Below are positions 9,598 to 18,354 of a stretch of DNA of 64,000 nucleotides, in pieces; the stretch's first letter is position 1; every line of letters starts with the position of its first letter. Made by a program: the position numbers and the translations under genes. The notes beneath the pieces are model-generated. The model searched no databases, was not told the DNA's origin, and was given only the letters and a program-made list of their open reading frames with translations. Source of the stretch: Christiangramia sp. OXR-203 (GTDB lineage Bacteria; Bacteroidota; Bacteroidia; Flavobacteriales; Flavobacteriaceae); NCBI RefSeq assembly GCF_034372165.1, contig NZ_CP139698.1:310001-374000 (forward strand), written 5' to 3'.

Positions 9598-10653
9598 TTA
9601 ATCTTCTTCCTTATCCATTGAATTCCAACCTCTGGCGATTAGTGGTAATTTTTGATTTGCGCGGGTCACCAGGTGCATGCCTTCATTTTCTTCAGTCATA
9701 TGACCTATTACCGTTAGATGCGGGTTTCCTTTGATCTTATCGTAATCTTCCTGCGCAATGGTAAATAATAATTCGTAATCTTCACCACCGCTTAAAGCGA
9801 TCGTAGTACTATCGATGTTGAATTCCTCACAAACTGAGATCACAGCAGGATCCAGCGGAATCTTCTCCTCATAGAGATTGGCGCCTACTCTTGAATTCTT
9901 GCAGAGGTGGATGATCTCAGAGGACAAGCCATCACTGATATCGATCATAGAATTTGGCTTTACACCAAGATCGCTCAGAAGCTTAGCGATATCCTTTCGG
10001 GCTTCAGGTTTTAATTGTCTTTCAATAAGATAGGTGTACTGCTCAAGATCTGGCTGAGAATTTGGATTCGCTTTAAAAACCTGTTTCTCACGCTCCAGTA
10101 CCTGAAGACCCATATAAGCAGCTCCAAGATCACCGGTTACCACGAGAAGATCGTTAGGTTTAGCACCATCCCTGTAAACAATATTCTCCTTTTTGGCATG
10201 ACCAATTGCCGTAACGCTGATCATAAATCCCGATGTAGAAGAAGTGGTGTCTCCACCAATAACGTCGACATTATAAACTTTCGATGCTAATTGTACACCG
10301 GCATAAAACTCTTCCAGCGCTTCTACCGGAAACCTGTTCGATACAGCGATAGAAACTGTGACCTGGCTCGCAGTGGCATTCATTGCATAGATATCAGATA
10401 AATTAACCATCAGGGCTTTGTAACCCAAATGTTTTAGTGGCATATAAGCAAGATCAAAATGAACACCTTCAATCAAAAGATCTGTGCTTATTACGGTTTC
10501 TTCAGCATCAAATTGCAGAACAGCAGCATCATCTCCAATAGCTTTTATCGTAGAATCAAGTTTTGGACTAAAATGCTTGGTTAAGTGTTCGATCAAACCG
10601 AATTCACCTAATTCTGAAAGGTTCGTCTTACTTTCCTGACTATTATCAAACAT
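9598..10653 (-). CDS. thiL: Thiamine-phosphate kinase
   Basis: A 351-residue enzyme that phosphorylates thiamine monophosphate to thiamine diphosphate with ATP. Family signatures are present: IGDDAAVL near the N-terminus, the metal-binding IDISDGL, and SGGEDYELLFT near the C-terminus. An ATG ten codons further upstream is in frame, but a TATTTTTG -7 box lies at 10673-10680 on this strand, across that part of the reading frame. Transcription should therefore begin at about 10667, and the ATG at 10653 is the likely start. The gene is alone here, divergent from the suf cluster. Confidence 0.93.
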   Translation of the reverse strand: MFDNSQESKTNLSELGEFGLIEHLTKHFSPKLDSTIKAIGDDAAVLQFDAEETVISTDLLIEGVHFDLAYMPLKHLGYKALMVNLSDIYAMNATASQVTVSIAVSNRFPVEALEEFYAGVQLASKVYNVDVIGGDTTSSTSGFMISVTAIGHAKKENIVYRDGAKPNDLLVVTGDLGAAYMGLQVLEREKQVFKANPNSQPDLEQYTYLIERQLKPEARKDIAKLLSDLGVKPNSMIDISDGLSSEIIHLCKNSRVGANLYEEKIPLDPAVISVCEEFNIDSTTIALSGGEDYELLFTIAQEDYDKIKGNPHLTVIGHMTEENEGMHLVTRANQKLPLIARGWNSMDKEED

Positions 10654-10672
10654 GCAATGAAAATTTAGACTG

Positions 10673-10680
10673 CAAAAATA
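10673..10680 (-). promoter_or_regulatory. -7 promoter box of thiL
   Basis: TATTTTTG on the minus strand, 19 bases before the chosen thiL ATG. No good -33 box is seen. It decides the start codon, because an in-frame upstream ATG would lie upstream of the transcript. Confidence 0.5.
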
Positions 10681-10831
10681 CAAGAATAAAATGCAATTCA
10701 GAAGAAAGCATGAAAAGCTTCTGAAGCCGCAGAAATATTGCCTTGGTGACTACTGGAATTTCGATCGAAGACTTCTATGATTCAATTCTTAAAACATATT
10801 CCTAGTCTATGGTAAACCGCTTGTTTTATAG

Positions 10832-10839
10832 TATATTTG
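10832..10839 (+). promoter_or_regulatory. -7 promoter box of the suf operon
   Basis: TATATTTG matches TAnnTTTG and lies 30 bases before the sufA ATG. No TTG is present at the usual -33 distance. No operator resembling a known Fe-S regulator site is evident. Confidence 0.5.
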
Positions 10840-10869
10840 CACTCAATTTAGAATTAATCTTTATAGCTT

Positions 10870-11199
10870 ATGATTAAAGTTAGCGAAGAGGCTAAAAAGA
10901 AAATTTCCGTCCTCATGACCGAAGAGGGTTTTAATGCTACGGCAGACTATGTTCGGGTTGGAGTGAAGAGCGGAGGATGTTCTGGTTTGTCTTATGAACT
11001 TACGTTCGACAATAGCCAGGCTGAAGGCGATAAGGTCTTCGAAGATAACGATGTAAAGATCGTTGTTGACAAACGCAGTGTACTTTATCTGGCTGGAACT
11101 ATTTTAGAATATTCCGGAGGATTAAATGGAAAAGGTTTTGTTTTTAACAACCCGAACGCACAAAGAACCTGTGGATGCGGTGAAAGTTTTTCACTGTAA
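10870..11199 (+). CDS. sufA: A-type iron-sulfur cluster carrier (HesB/IscA family)
   Basis: A 109-residue Fe-S carrier that receives clusters from the SufBCD scaffold and passes them to target enzymes. The three conserved cysteines are present: Cys37 in SGGCSGL, and Cys101 and Cys103 in the C-terminal TCGCGESF. It is the first gene of the suf cluster, 51 bases before sufB. Confidence 0.95.
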   Translation: MIKVSEEAKKKISVLMTEEGFNATADYVRVGVKSGGCSGLSYELTFDNSQAEGDKVFEDNDVKIVVDKRSVLYLAGTILEYSGGLNGKGFVFNNPNAQRTCGCGESFSL

Positions 11200-11250
11200 A
11201 AATTATGTATCGGTTACTACCGATCTTTAATTTAATTAGAATTACGAAGA

Positions 11251-12696
11251 ATGGCATATACTGAAGACGATTTAAAGAAAGAGCTCGAAACCAAGGAATA
11301 CGAATACGGATTTTATACAGATATAGAATCTGATACTTTTCCTGTGGGCTTGAACGAAGATATCGTAAGAGCAATATCCAAGAAAAAGGAAGAGCCGGAG
11401 TGGATGACGCAATGGCGTCTGGAAGCTTACCGGGAATGGGAGAAAATGGAAGAGCCGGACTGGGCTAATGTAAATTACCCAAAGCCAGATTTCCAGGCGA
11501 TCTCATATTACTCAGCTCCAAATAAGAAACCGAAGTACGATAGTCTTGATGAGGTGGATCCGGAATTACTTGATACCTTTAAAAGGCTGGGGATTTCTCT
11601 TGATGAGCAAAAAAAATTAGCCGGTGTTGCAGTTGATGTAGTAATGGATTCAGTTTCTGTAACTACTACTTTTAAAAAGACGCTTGCTGAAAAAGGAATT
11701 ATTTTCTGTTCTATTTCTGAAGCGATCAAGGAACACCCAGAACTTGTTAAAAAATATCTTGGAACCGTGGTTCCGCAGAAGGATAATTTTTACGCTGCCC
11801 TCAACTCGGCAGTATTTAGTGATGGTTCTTTTTGTTACATTCCAAAAGGTGTTCGATGCCCAATGGAACTATCCACATACTTTAGAATAAACCAGGCAGG
11901 AACCGGGCAGTTTGAAAGAACACTGGTTGTTGCAGATGAGAGCAGTTATGTAAGTTACCTGGAAGGTTGTACTGCACCATCCCGTGATGAGAACCAGCTG
12001 CACGCAGCAGTCGTGGAGCTTATCGCTTTGGATGATGCTGAGATCAAATATAGTACGGTACAAAACTGGTTCCCTGGAAATAAAGAAGGAAAAGGTGGAG
12101 TTTTCAATTTTGTAACTAAACGTGGACTTTGTGAAAAAGGGGCGAAGATTTCCTGGACTCAGGTAGAGACAGGATCAGCAGTTACCTGGAAATATCCAAG
12201 CTGTATTCTGAAAGGTGATAATTCGGTAGGAGAATTTTACTCAATTGCTGTGACCAATAATTTTCAGCAGGCAGATACCGGAACTAAGATGATTCATCTT
12301 GGTAAGAATACTAAGAGTACGATTATCTCAAAAGGTATTTCCGCAGGAAAATCTCAGAACTCTTATCGTGGTCTGGTACAGATCAATGGTAGAGCCGAAA
12401 ATGCCCGTAACTTCTCACAATGTGACTCCCTTTTAATGGGGAATGAGTGTGGAGCTCATACCTTCCCTTATATTGAGGTTAAAAATAAATCTGCTCAGGT
12501 AGAGCACGAGGCTACAACCAGTAAGATCGGTGAAGACCAGATCTTCTATTGTAACCAGCGTGGTATAGATACTGAAAAAGCAATCGCATTGATCGTAAAT
12601 GGTTTCAGTAAAGAAGTATTGAACAAACTTCCTATGGAATTTGCAGTAGAGGCTCAGAAATTATTAGAGATCTCGCTGGAAGGTTCAGTAGGATAA
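11251..12696 (+). CDS. sufB: Fe-S cluster assembly scaffold protein SufB
   Basis: A 481-residue scaffold subunit of the SufBC2D complex on which Fe-S clusters are built. Full family length, with the beta-helix core and hallmark segments [11 protein letters not shown] and LEGCTAP, which contains a conserved Cys. [15 protein letters not shown] near the C-terminus is also typical. It lies between sufA and a small lipoprotein gene that separates it from sufC. Confidence 0.97.
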   Translation: MAYTEDDLKKELETKEYEYGFYTDIESDTFPVGLNEDIVRAISKKKEEPEWMTQWRLEAYREWEKMEEPDWANVNYPKPDFQAISYYSAPNKKPKYDSLDEVDPELLDTFKRLGISLDEQKKLAGVAVDVVMDSVSVTTTFKKTLAEKGIIFCSISEAIKEHPELVKKYLGTVVPQKDNFYAALNSAVFSDGSFCYIPKGVRCPMELSTYFRINQAGTGQFERTLVVADESSYVSYLEGCTAPSRDENQLHAAVVELIALDDAEIKYSTVQNWFPGNKEGKGGVFNFVTKRGLCEKGAKISWTQVETGSAVTWKYPSCILKGDNSVGEFYSIAVTNNFQQADTGTKMIHLGKNTKSTIISKGISAGKSQNSYRGLVQINGRAENARNFSQCDSLLMGNECGAHTFPYIEVKNKSAQVEHEATTSKIGEDQIFYCNQRGIDTEKAIALIVNGFSKEVLNKLPMEFAVEAQKLLEISLEGSVG

Positions 12697-12720
12697 TTGA
12701 TTCTGAAGACAACTTGATCG

Positions 12721-13101
12721 ATGAGAAGGTTTTTTGAAATAATGATCGTGGCTATTTTGTTCGTATCCTGTCAGGATGATGAGCAAAAGGAACTGAATAC
12801 CGAACCTGTAACTTCTAATGTTCAGGATAGTCTGGAAGTGCTTCAGGGAGACTATGTGTATGTAGCTGATGCTGCTGTACTACGAGGAGAGAATTTCGTT
12901 TACGGTGTTAAACAGGATTCCGTTGCAATGCTACTTTCAGAAAAAGTAAGCGATCTGAAATCTGATGATTTTGAGATGATCCCGGTTCGTGTTAGAGCCA
13001 AGATCAAGGCCAATCCAAGATTGGAAGGCTGGGATGAGATCATCGAAATTAAGGAGATCCTGGAAATTTCAGGCGCCAGTTTTTCAGATTCAATAGAATA
13101 A
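12721..13101 (+). CDS. Small lipoprotein inside the suf operon
   Basis: A 126-residue predicted lipoprotein: a short signal helix ends in the lipobox FVSC with Cys at about residue 17. The mature C-terminal part (near residues 85-120) resembles the OB-fold end of NlpE-like envelope stress lipoproteins; this is a pattern impression, not a verified homology. It sits 24 bases after sufB and 52 before sufC, same strand, so it is almost surely in the operon. An envelope protein in a cytosolic Fe-S operon is unexpected. Confidence 0.7.
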   Translation: MRRFFEIMIVAILFVSCQDDEQKELNTEPVTSNVQDSLEVLQGDYVYVADAAVLRGENFVYGVKQDSVAMLLSEKVSDLKSDDFEMIPVRVRAKIKANPRLEGWDEIIEIKEILEISGASFSDSIE

Positions 13102-13123
13102 ATAAAAATAGAATATCAAACAG

Positions 13124-13137
13124 TCTGCTTCGGCAGA
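13124..13137 (+). other. UUCG tetraloop hairpin before sufC
   Basis: TCTGC-TTCG-GCAGA forms a five-pair stem with a C(UUCG)G tetraloop, an extra-stable RNA fold. It lies in the short gap between the lipoprotein gene and sufC and has no T-run, so it looks like a processing or stability element rather than a terminator. Confidence 0.4.
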
Positions 13138-13153
13138 TTCAGAAATAACAGAC

Positions 13154-13903
13154 ATGCTTAAAGTAAAGAATTTACACGCCAGTATTGAAGATAAAGAGAT
13201 CCTGAAAGGAATTAACCTGGAAATCAAACCAGGAGAGGTTCATGCGATCATGGGGCCAAATGGTTCCGGGAAAAGTACCCTTTCTTCAGTAATCGCAGGA
13301 AGAGAAGAGTATGAAATGACTGAAGGTGAAATGATGTTCGAAGGGGAAGACCTGAACGAACTTGATCCTGAGGAAAGAGCTCATAAAGGAGTGTTCTTAT
13401 CATTCCAATACCCTGTGGAAATTCCTGGTGTCTCTGTAACCAATTTTATTAAAACAGCGATCAACGCTCAAAGAAAGGCACACGGGCAACCGGATATGCC
13501 TGCGAATGATATGCTGAAAATGATTCGTGAGAAATCTGAAATGCTGGAAATCGACAGAAAATTCCTTTCCAGATCATTGAACCAAGGTTTCTCAGGAGGA
13601 GAGAAAAAACGTAACGAAATCTTCCAGATGGCGATGCTTGAACCAAAATTATCTATTCTTGATGAAACAGATAGCGGACTTGATATCGATGCTCTGAAGA
13701 TCGTTGCAAATGGCGTGAACAAACTTCGCTCTAAGGATAACGCGGTATTGCTTATTACGCATTACCAGAGATTGCTTGATTATATCGTGCCAGACTACGT
13801 ACATGTATTGGTGGAGGGAAAGATCGTAAAGTCTGGAGGAAAAGAACTTGCTTACGAACTGGAAGAAAGAGGATACGATTGGGTAAAGCAGGAAACAGTT
13901 TAA
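13154..13903 (+). CDS. sufC: Fe-S cluster assembly ATPase SufC
   Basis: A 249-residue ABC-type ATPase that drives the conformational change of SufBCD. The Walker A motif GPNGSGKST is at residues 34-42. The signature segment is FSGGEKKRNE, and Walker B is LSILDETDSGLD. Typical SufC length and the SufC-specific LDETDSGLD sequence set it apart from transporters. Confidence 0.97.
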   Translation: MLKVKNLHASIEDKEILKGINLEIKPGEVHAIMGPNGSGKSTLSSVIAGREEYEMTEGEMMFEGEDLNELDPEERAHKGVFLSFQYPVEIPGVSVTNFIKTAINAQRKAHGQPDMPANDMLKMIREKSEMLEIDRKFLSRSLNQGFSGGEKKRNEIFQMAMLEPKLSILDETDSGLDIDALKIVANGVNKLRSKDNAVLLITHYQRLLDYIVPDYVHVLVEGKIVKSGGKELAYELEERGYDWVKQETV

Positions 13904-13949
13904 TACTCGAGTCGAGAAATTGAATTGTTGAACTAGAAATTAGAATGTA

Positions 13950-15263
13950 ATGGAATTGAAAGATAAATTGGTCTCGTCATTTTTAGCCTTTGAGGAAAAT
14001 CTGGACCCGAACGAAAATCTGGATACTTTAAGAAATGAAGCGATCAAAAATTTTGAAAAGCTTGGTTTTCCTGGTAGAAAGGACGAAGACTGGAAGTATA
14101 CCTCACTAAATTCGGTATTGAAACATGACTATAGTGTTTTTCCGAAGAAAGAAGATGCGATCGAGTATCGTGATATCAAGAAATATCTTATCCATGATAT
14201 AGATACTTATGACCTGGTTTTCATCGATGGGATCTATTCTTCTCATCTATCGCAGACCACACACGATAAGATCGATGTATGTTTGATGTCTGCTGCGCTC
14301 AACAAGGACAAGTATAGTGCGGTAATTGAAAATTACTACAATAAAGTTGCTCCAAAAACAAGCCTCAATTCGCTGAATACAGCATTTGCCAGAGAAGGAG
14401 CTTTTATATATATACACAAGAACACTCAGGCAGATAAGCCTATACAGATCATTAACTTTGCTACTGGAAATGAGTCTGCTCTAATGTTGCAGCCTAGAAA
14501 CCTGGTAGTTGTGGATGAGAATTCACATGTGCAGATCATCGAAAGGCACCAAAGTCTTACAGATCACCCGGTGCTTACCAACTCTGTTACCGAGATCTTT
14601 GCTGATAAAAGAGCAATTGTAGATTATTATAAGATTCAGAATGATAAAGCTTCAGCGTCTTTAATTGATAATACGTTTATCAATCAAAAATCTGAAAGTC
14701 ACGTTTCTGTACATACATTCTCTTTTGGAGGGAAACTTACCAGGAATAATTTGAACTTCTACCAGAATGGAGAACGTATCGATTCTACCATGAAGGGAGT
14801 TACCATCATTGAGGACAAGCAGCACGTAGATCACAACACACTGGTTCATCATATCGAGCCTAATTGTGAAAGTCACCAGGATTACAAAGGAATCTTTGAG
14901 GACAAATCTGTTGGGGTTTTCAATGGGAAAGTTGTTGTAGAGAAGGAAGCTCAGAAGACGAACGCTTACCAGTCTAATAACAATATCCTTGCAAATGATA
15001 AGGCGACGATCAACTCAAAGCCACAATTAGAGATCTTTGCAGATGATGTACGCTGCAGCCACGGTTGTACAATCGGGCAGCTTGATGCAGAGGCTTTATT
15101 CTATTTGCAGTCCAGAGGTATTCCGCGTAAGGAAGCCAGAGGATTACTTATGTACGCATTCGCGAATAACGTACTGGAAAGTGTAAAGATTCCAGAAGTT
15201 AAGAAGCGTATTAACAAGCTAATCGCCAGTAAACTTGGAGTCGAACTAGGTTTCAATTTATAA
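13950..15263 (+). CDS. sufD: Fe-S cluster assembly protein SufD
   Basis: A 437-residue partner of SufB in the scaffold. It has the SUF beta-helix core (residues about 170-400) with the C-terminal segment DDVRCSHGCTIGQLD, which contains the conserved His and Cys near the SufB interface. It is 46 bases after sufC and 20 before sufS. Confidence 0.96.
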   Translation: MELKDKLVSSFLAFEENLDPNENLDTLRNEAIKNFEKLGFPGRKDEDWKYTSLNSVLKHDYSVFPKKEDAIEYRDIKKYLIHDIDTYDLVFIDGIYSSHLSQTTHDKIDVCLMSAALNKDKYSAVIENYYNKVAPKTSLNSLNTAFAREGAFIYIHKNTQADKPIQIINFATGNESALMLQPRNLVVVDENSHVQIIERHQSLTDHPVLTNSVTEIFADKRAIVDYYKIQNDKASASLIDNTFINQKSESHVSVHTFSFGGKLTRNNLNFYQNGERIDSTMKGVTIIEDKQHVDHNTLVHHIEPNCESHQDYKGIFEDKSVGVFNGKVVVEKEAQKTNAYQSNNNILANDKATINSKPQLEIFADDVRCSHGCTIGQLDAEALFYLQSRGIPRKEARGLLMYAFANNVLESVKIPEVKKRINKLIASKLGVELGFNL

Positions 15264-15283
15264 ATCAATAAAACTATACGAGG

Positions 15284-16522
15284 ATGAGTCAGTCAACTCA
15301 GGTCAGAAAAATAGATGTTGAAACGATCCGTCAGGACTTTCCAATTCTTGGACGTGAGGTGAATGGCTATCCATTGGTTTATTTCGATAATGCTGCGACT
15401 GCACAAACACCTAAGCAGGTGATGGATGCTATTGTAGATTATTATTCGAATTATAACGCCAATATTCATCGTGGAGTTCATGCGCTTTCTCAGGAAGCGA
15501 CAGATAAGTATGAGCAGGCCAGAATAAAAATTCAGCAACATTTTAATGCTGAACATGCTCACGAGATCATTATGACCTCTGGTACAACACATGGGATCAA
15601 CCTTGTGGCGAATGGTTTTTCTACTTTACTGAAGTCTGGAGATGAAATCCTGGTTTCAGCAATGGAGCATCATTCGAATATTGTGCCCTGGCAAATGCTG
15701 GCTGAAAAGACCGGTGCTAAGCTGAAGGTTATCCCGATGAACGAGAAAGGAGAACTGATTCTTTCTGAATACAGAAATCTGATCAGTGATAGGACAAAAC
15801 TTGTCTTTGTAAATCATGTTTCCAACGCCCTTGGAACCGTAAATCCAATTAAAGAGATTATCGATATCGCTCACGAAGCAGGTGCTGCGGTCTTAATAGA
15901 TGGAGCCCAGGCATCGCCGCACATCAAAGCCGATGTTCAGGAGCTTGATATCGACTTTTATGTAGTTTCAGCGCATAAGATGTGCGGACCTACAGGTGTT
16001 GGAATGTTATATGGTAAACAGGAGTGGCTGGAAAAATTACCTCCTTACCAGGGTGGTGGTGAAATGATCGCTACAGTAAGCTTTGAAAAAACGACCTATG
16101 CTGGTTTGCCGCACAAATTCGAAGCGGGAACGCCGAACATTTGTGGTGGAATAGCTTTTGGAGCAGCCCTCGACTATATGAACTCTATTGGCTTTGAGGA
16201 GATCGCTTCTTACGAAGATGAATTACTTCAATATGCAACAAGAAGGCTGAAAGAGATCGAAGGAATGAAGATCTATGGGGAAGCTGCCGAGAAGACGGCG
16301 GTGATTAGTTTCAACGTAGAGGGATTACATCCATACGATATTGGAACGCTATTAGATAAAATGGGAATTGCTGTTAGAACAGGGCATCATTGTGCACAAC
16401 CGGTAATGGATTTTTTCAAAATTCCCGGAACAGTAAGAGCATCCTTCGCATTTTACAATACGAAAGAAGAAATCGATACATTCATGGAAGCGTTGAAAAA
16501 GGCTTTGATGATGTTACAGTAA
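15284..16522 (+). CDS. sufS: Cysteine desulfurase SufS
   Basis: A 412-residue PLP enzyme that takes sulfur from cysteine and hands the persulfide to SufE. The PLP lysine is Lys232 in SAHKMCGP. The catalytic cysteine is Cys370 in RTGHHCAQP, the group II (SufS) form. It closes the first suf unit: a hairpin terminator follows about 35 bases later. Confidence 0.97.
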   Translation: MSQSTQVRKIDVETIRQDFPILGREVNGYPLVYFDNAATAQTPKQVMDAIVDYYSNYNANIHRGVHALSQEATDKYEQARIKIQQHFNAEHAHEIIMTSGTTHGINLVANGFSTLLKSGDEILVSAMEHHSNIVPWQMLAEKTGAKLKVIPMNEKGELILSEYRNLISDRTKLVFVNHVSNALGTVNPIKEIIDIAHEAGAAVLIDGAQASPHIKADVQELDIDFYVVSAHKMCGPTGVGMLYGKQEWLEKLPPYQGGGEMIATVSFEKTTYAGLPHKFEAGTPNICGGIAFGAALDYMNSIGFEEIASYEDELLQYATRRLKEIEGMKIYGEAAEKTAVISFNVEGLHPYDIGTLLDKMGIAVRTGHHCAQPVMDFFKIPGTVRASFAFYNTKEEIDTFMEALKKALMMLQ

Positions 16523-16554
16523 TCGCGAACCTTCCTAATCAAATACAATATATT

Positions 16555-16584
16555 TAAAAGAGGCTCCAACATGGTGCCTTTTTT
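16555..16584 (+). terminator. Terminator after sufS
   Basis: An A-rich arm, AGGCTCCA, loop ACA, TGGTGCCT and six Ts form a stem with one T-T mismatch and one G-T pair. Its position right after sufS suggests that the suf cluster is split into two transcription units, or that read-through is partial. Confidence 0.65.
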
Positions 16585-16613
16585 CGTAATATGCTTTATC
16601 CAAAATCCCAATT

Positions 16614-17045
16614 ATGAAACTTTCAATACTATCTTTTATTCTAATGTTTTTCACTATTAATGACTGTTCTAATGAAGGTCAGGAAGAAATCAAATCTGTA
16701 AGCTATAAAACTTATACACGCGGATCTTCTTCCACTTATATGATCACTTCGGAAGAGATCAAAGTAAAAAGCACTGGAGTGGATGCAAAGGAAAATTCAG
16801 AAGCAATCTCAAAGCAAGATTGGGAGATGATCACTTCGGAAATTAAAAAAATCGATACAGCTAAACTGGAAGATCTTGAGGCGCCAACAGAGTCCAGAGC
16901 AAGTGATGCAGCTGCCCATGCTGAACTAAGTCTGATCATTGGAAATTCTGAATTTAATTCTTCCACCTTTGATCATGGGAATCCCCCTGAGGCTTTAAAA
17001 CCATTGGTGCAGACTATTTTAAGATTGGCAGAAAATGTTGAATAG
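16614..17045 (+). CDS. Small exported protein between sufS and sufE
   Basis: A 143-residue protein of unknown function. The N-terminus is a signal-like helix followed by NDCSNEGQ. If this is a lipobox it is poor, because Asp precedes the Cys, so I call it exported or lipid-anchored without certainty. The mature part is acidic and rich in Ser and Glu. The -33 box of the sufE promoter begins inside its last codons. No family recognised. Confidence 0.6.
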   Translation: MKLSILSFILMFFTINDCSNEGQEEIKSVSYKTYTRGSSSTYMITSEEIKVKSTGVDAKENSEAISKQDWEMITSEIKKIDTAKLEDLEAPTESRASDAAAHAELSLIIGNSEFNSSTFDHGNPPEALKPLVQTILRLAENVE

Positions 17046-17068
17046 CAGGTTAGCATGTCGTACTTTTG
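17038..17068 (+). promoter_or_regulatory. Promoter of sufE-sufT unit
   Basis: TTG, 20 bases, TACTTTTG: both boxes and the spacing match the Bacteroidota consensus. The -7 box ends 14 bases before the sufE ATG. The promoter overlaps the 3' end of the preceding gene, so sufE and its followers can be expressed apart from sufABCDS. Confidence 0.75.
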
Positions 17069-17082
17069 TGCAAAATTGAGTT

Positions 17083-17505
17083 ATGACGATTCAGGAAAAA
17101 CAGAATGAAGTAATTGATGAGTTTGCAATGTTCGACGACTGGATGCAGCGTTATGAATATATGATCGAACTTGGGAAATCACTTCCGCTAATAGACGAAA
17201 AATATAAGATCGAAGAGAATCTTATAAAAGGATGTCAAAGTAAAGTCTGGGTTCATGCAGAGCTTGACGGTGATCGTTTGTTATTCACCGCAGATAGCGA
17301 TGCGATCATTACCAAGGGAATTGTTGCGATCCTGATAAGAGTATTTTCAGATCAACATCCCTCTCAGATCATTGAAGCAAACACTCAGTTTATTGATGAA
17401 ATTGGTCTAAAAGAACATTTGTCTCCAACCAGAGCAAACGGACTTGTAAGCATGATCAAACAATTAAAAATGTATGCTTTGGCATATCAAACACAATTGA
17501 ATTAA
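17083..17505 (+). CDS. sufE: Cysteine desulfuration protein SufE
   Basis: A 140-residue sulfur acceptor that relays persulfide from SufS to SufB. The active cysteine is Cys51 in LIKGCQSKVW. Length and fold pattern are standard. The next gene starts one base after its stop. Confidence 0.95.
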   Translation: MTIQEKQNEVIDEFAMFDDWMQRYEYMIELGKSLPLIDEKYKIEENLIKGCQSKVWVHAELDGDRLLFTADSDAIITKGIVAILIRVFSDQHPSQIIEANTQFIDEIGLKEHLSPTRANGLVSMIKQLKMYALAYQTQLN

Positions 17506-17506
17506 G

Positions 17507-17830
17507 ATGGAGCAGGAAATAAATACACAGGAATTGGGAGAGAAGATCGTTACAGTCTTAAAGACGATCTATGATCCGGAAATTCCGGTAGATATCTACG
17601 AATTAGGTTTGATCTATGACGTGATGGTATCTACAGATTATGACGTAAAGATATTAATGACGCTCACTACGCCTAACTGTCCGGTGGCAGAAACCCTTCC
17701 ACTAGAAGTGGAAGAGAAAGTAAAGTCTCTGGATATGGTAAAAGATGCTGAAGTGGAGATCACTTTTGATCCACCATGGAGCCAGGATCTTATGAGCGAA
17801 GGAGCAAAACTTGAGCTGGGACTGCTCTAA
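17507..17830 (+). CDS. sufT: SufT-like DUF59 (MIP18 family) protein
   Basis: A 107-residue protein of the MIP18/DUF59 family involved in Fe-S cluster maturation. It contains the DPEIPVDIYELGLIYD segment and TTPNCPVAETLP, with the conserved reactive Cys. Tightly coupled to sufE, as in other Flavobacteriia. Confidence 0.92.
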   Translation: MEQEINTQELGEKIVTVLKTIYDPEIPVDIYELGLIYDVMVSTDYDVKILMTLTTPNCPVAETLPLEVEEKVKSLDMVKDAEVEITFDPPWSQDLMSEGAKLELGLL

Positions 17831-17839
17831 ATACACTTT

Positions 17840-18352
17840 ATGGCTGAAGAAATCGTAAATAGAATCGCCGAAAGTAAACTGGTGACCTTTAATCTTGAAG
17901 ATTTTTATCCAAAAGGGGAGCGTGTCGTTTTTGATATTAGTGACTGGTTACTCGAAGGCTTTGTGCTAAGAGAGAAAGATTTTAGAGAACAGGCGAAAAA
18001 CCATGACTGGCAACAGTATAAGGGTGCTTATGTTGCCCTTGTATGTTCTACAGATGCGATCGTACCGTCATGGGCTTTTATGCTGGTAAGCTCATACCTG
18101 CAGGGTGTTGCTAAAAAGACCATTATTGGAGACCTGGAAAATTTGGAAAGTCATCTTTACCAGGAAGTGATCGATCGTCTGGATGTTAGTGATCTGGAAG
18201 ATAAACCGGTAATAATCAAGGGATGTTCCAACAAACCAGTTCCAAAGAATGCTTATATAATGATTATGCAGAAACTACAACCCGTAGTTAAAAGCTTAAT
18301 GTATGGAGAGGCTTGTTCTTCAGTTCCGCTCTATAAAAAACCTAGAAAATAG
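17840..18352 (+). CDS. DUF2480 family protein
   Basis: A 170-residue cytosolic protein of the DUF2480 family, found mainly in Bacteroidota beside suf genes. Visible features include the segment IIKGCSNKPVPKNAYIMIM and a C-terminal ACSSVPLYKKPRK, each with a conserved-looking Cys. A link to Fe-S assembly is inferred only from the constant neighbourhood. Nine bases after sufT. Confidence 0.88.
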   Translation: MAEEIVNRIAESKLVTFNLEDFYPKGERVVFDISDWLLEGFVLREKDFREQAKNHDWQQYKGAYVALVCSTDAIVPSWAFMLVSSYLQGVAKKTIIGDLENLESHLYQEVIDRLDVSDLEDKPVIIKGCSNKPVPKNAYIMIMQKLQPVVKSLMYGEACSSVPLYKKPRK

Positions 18353-18354
18353 TA

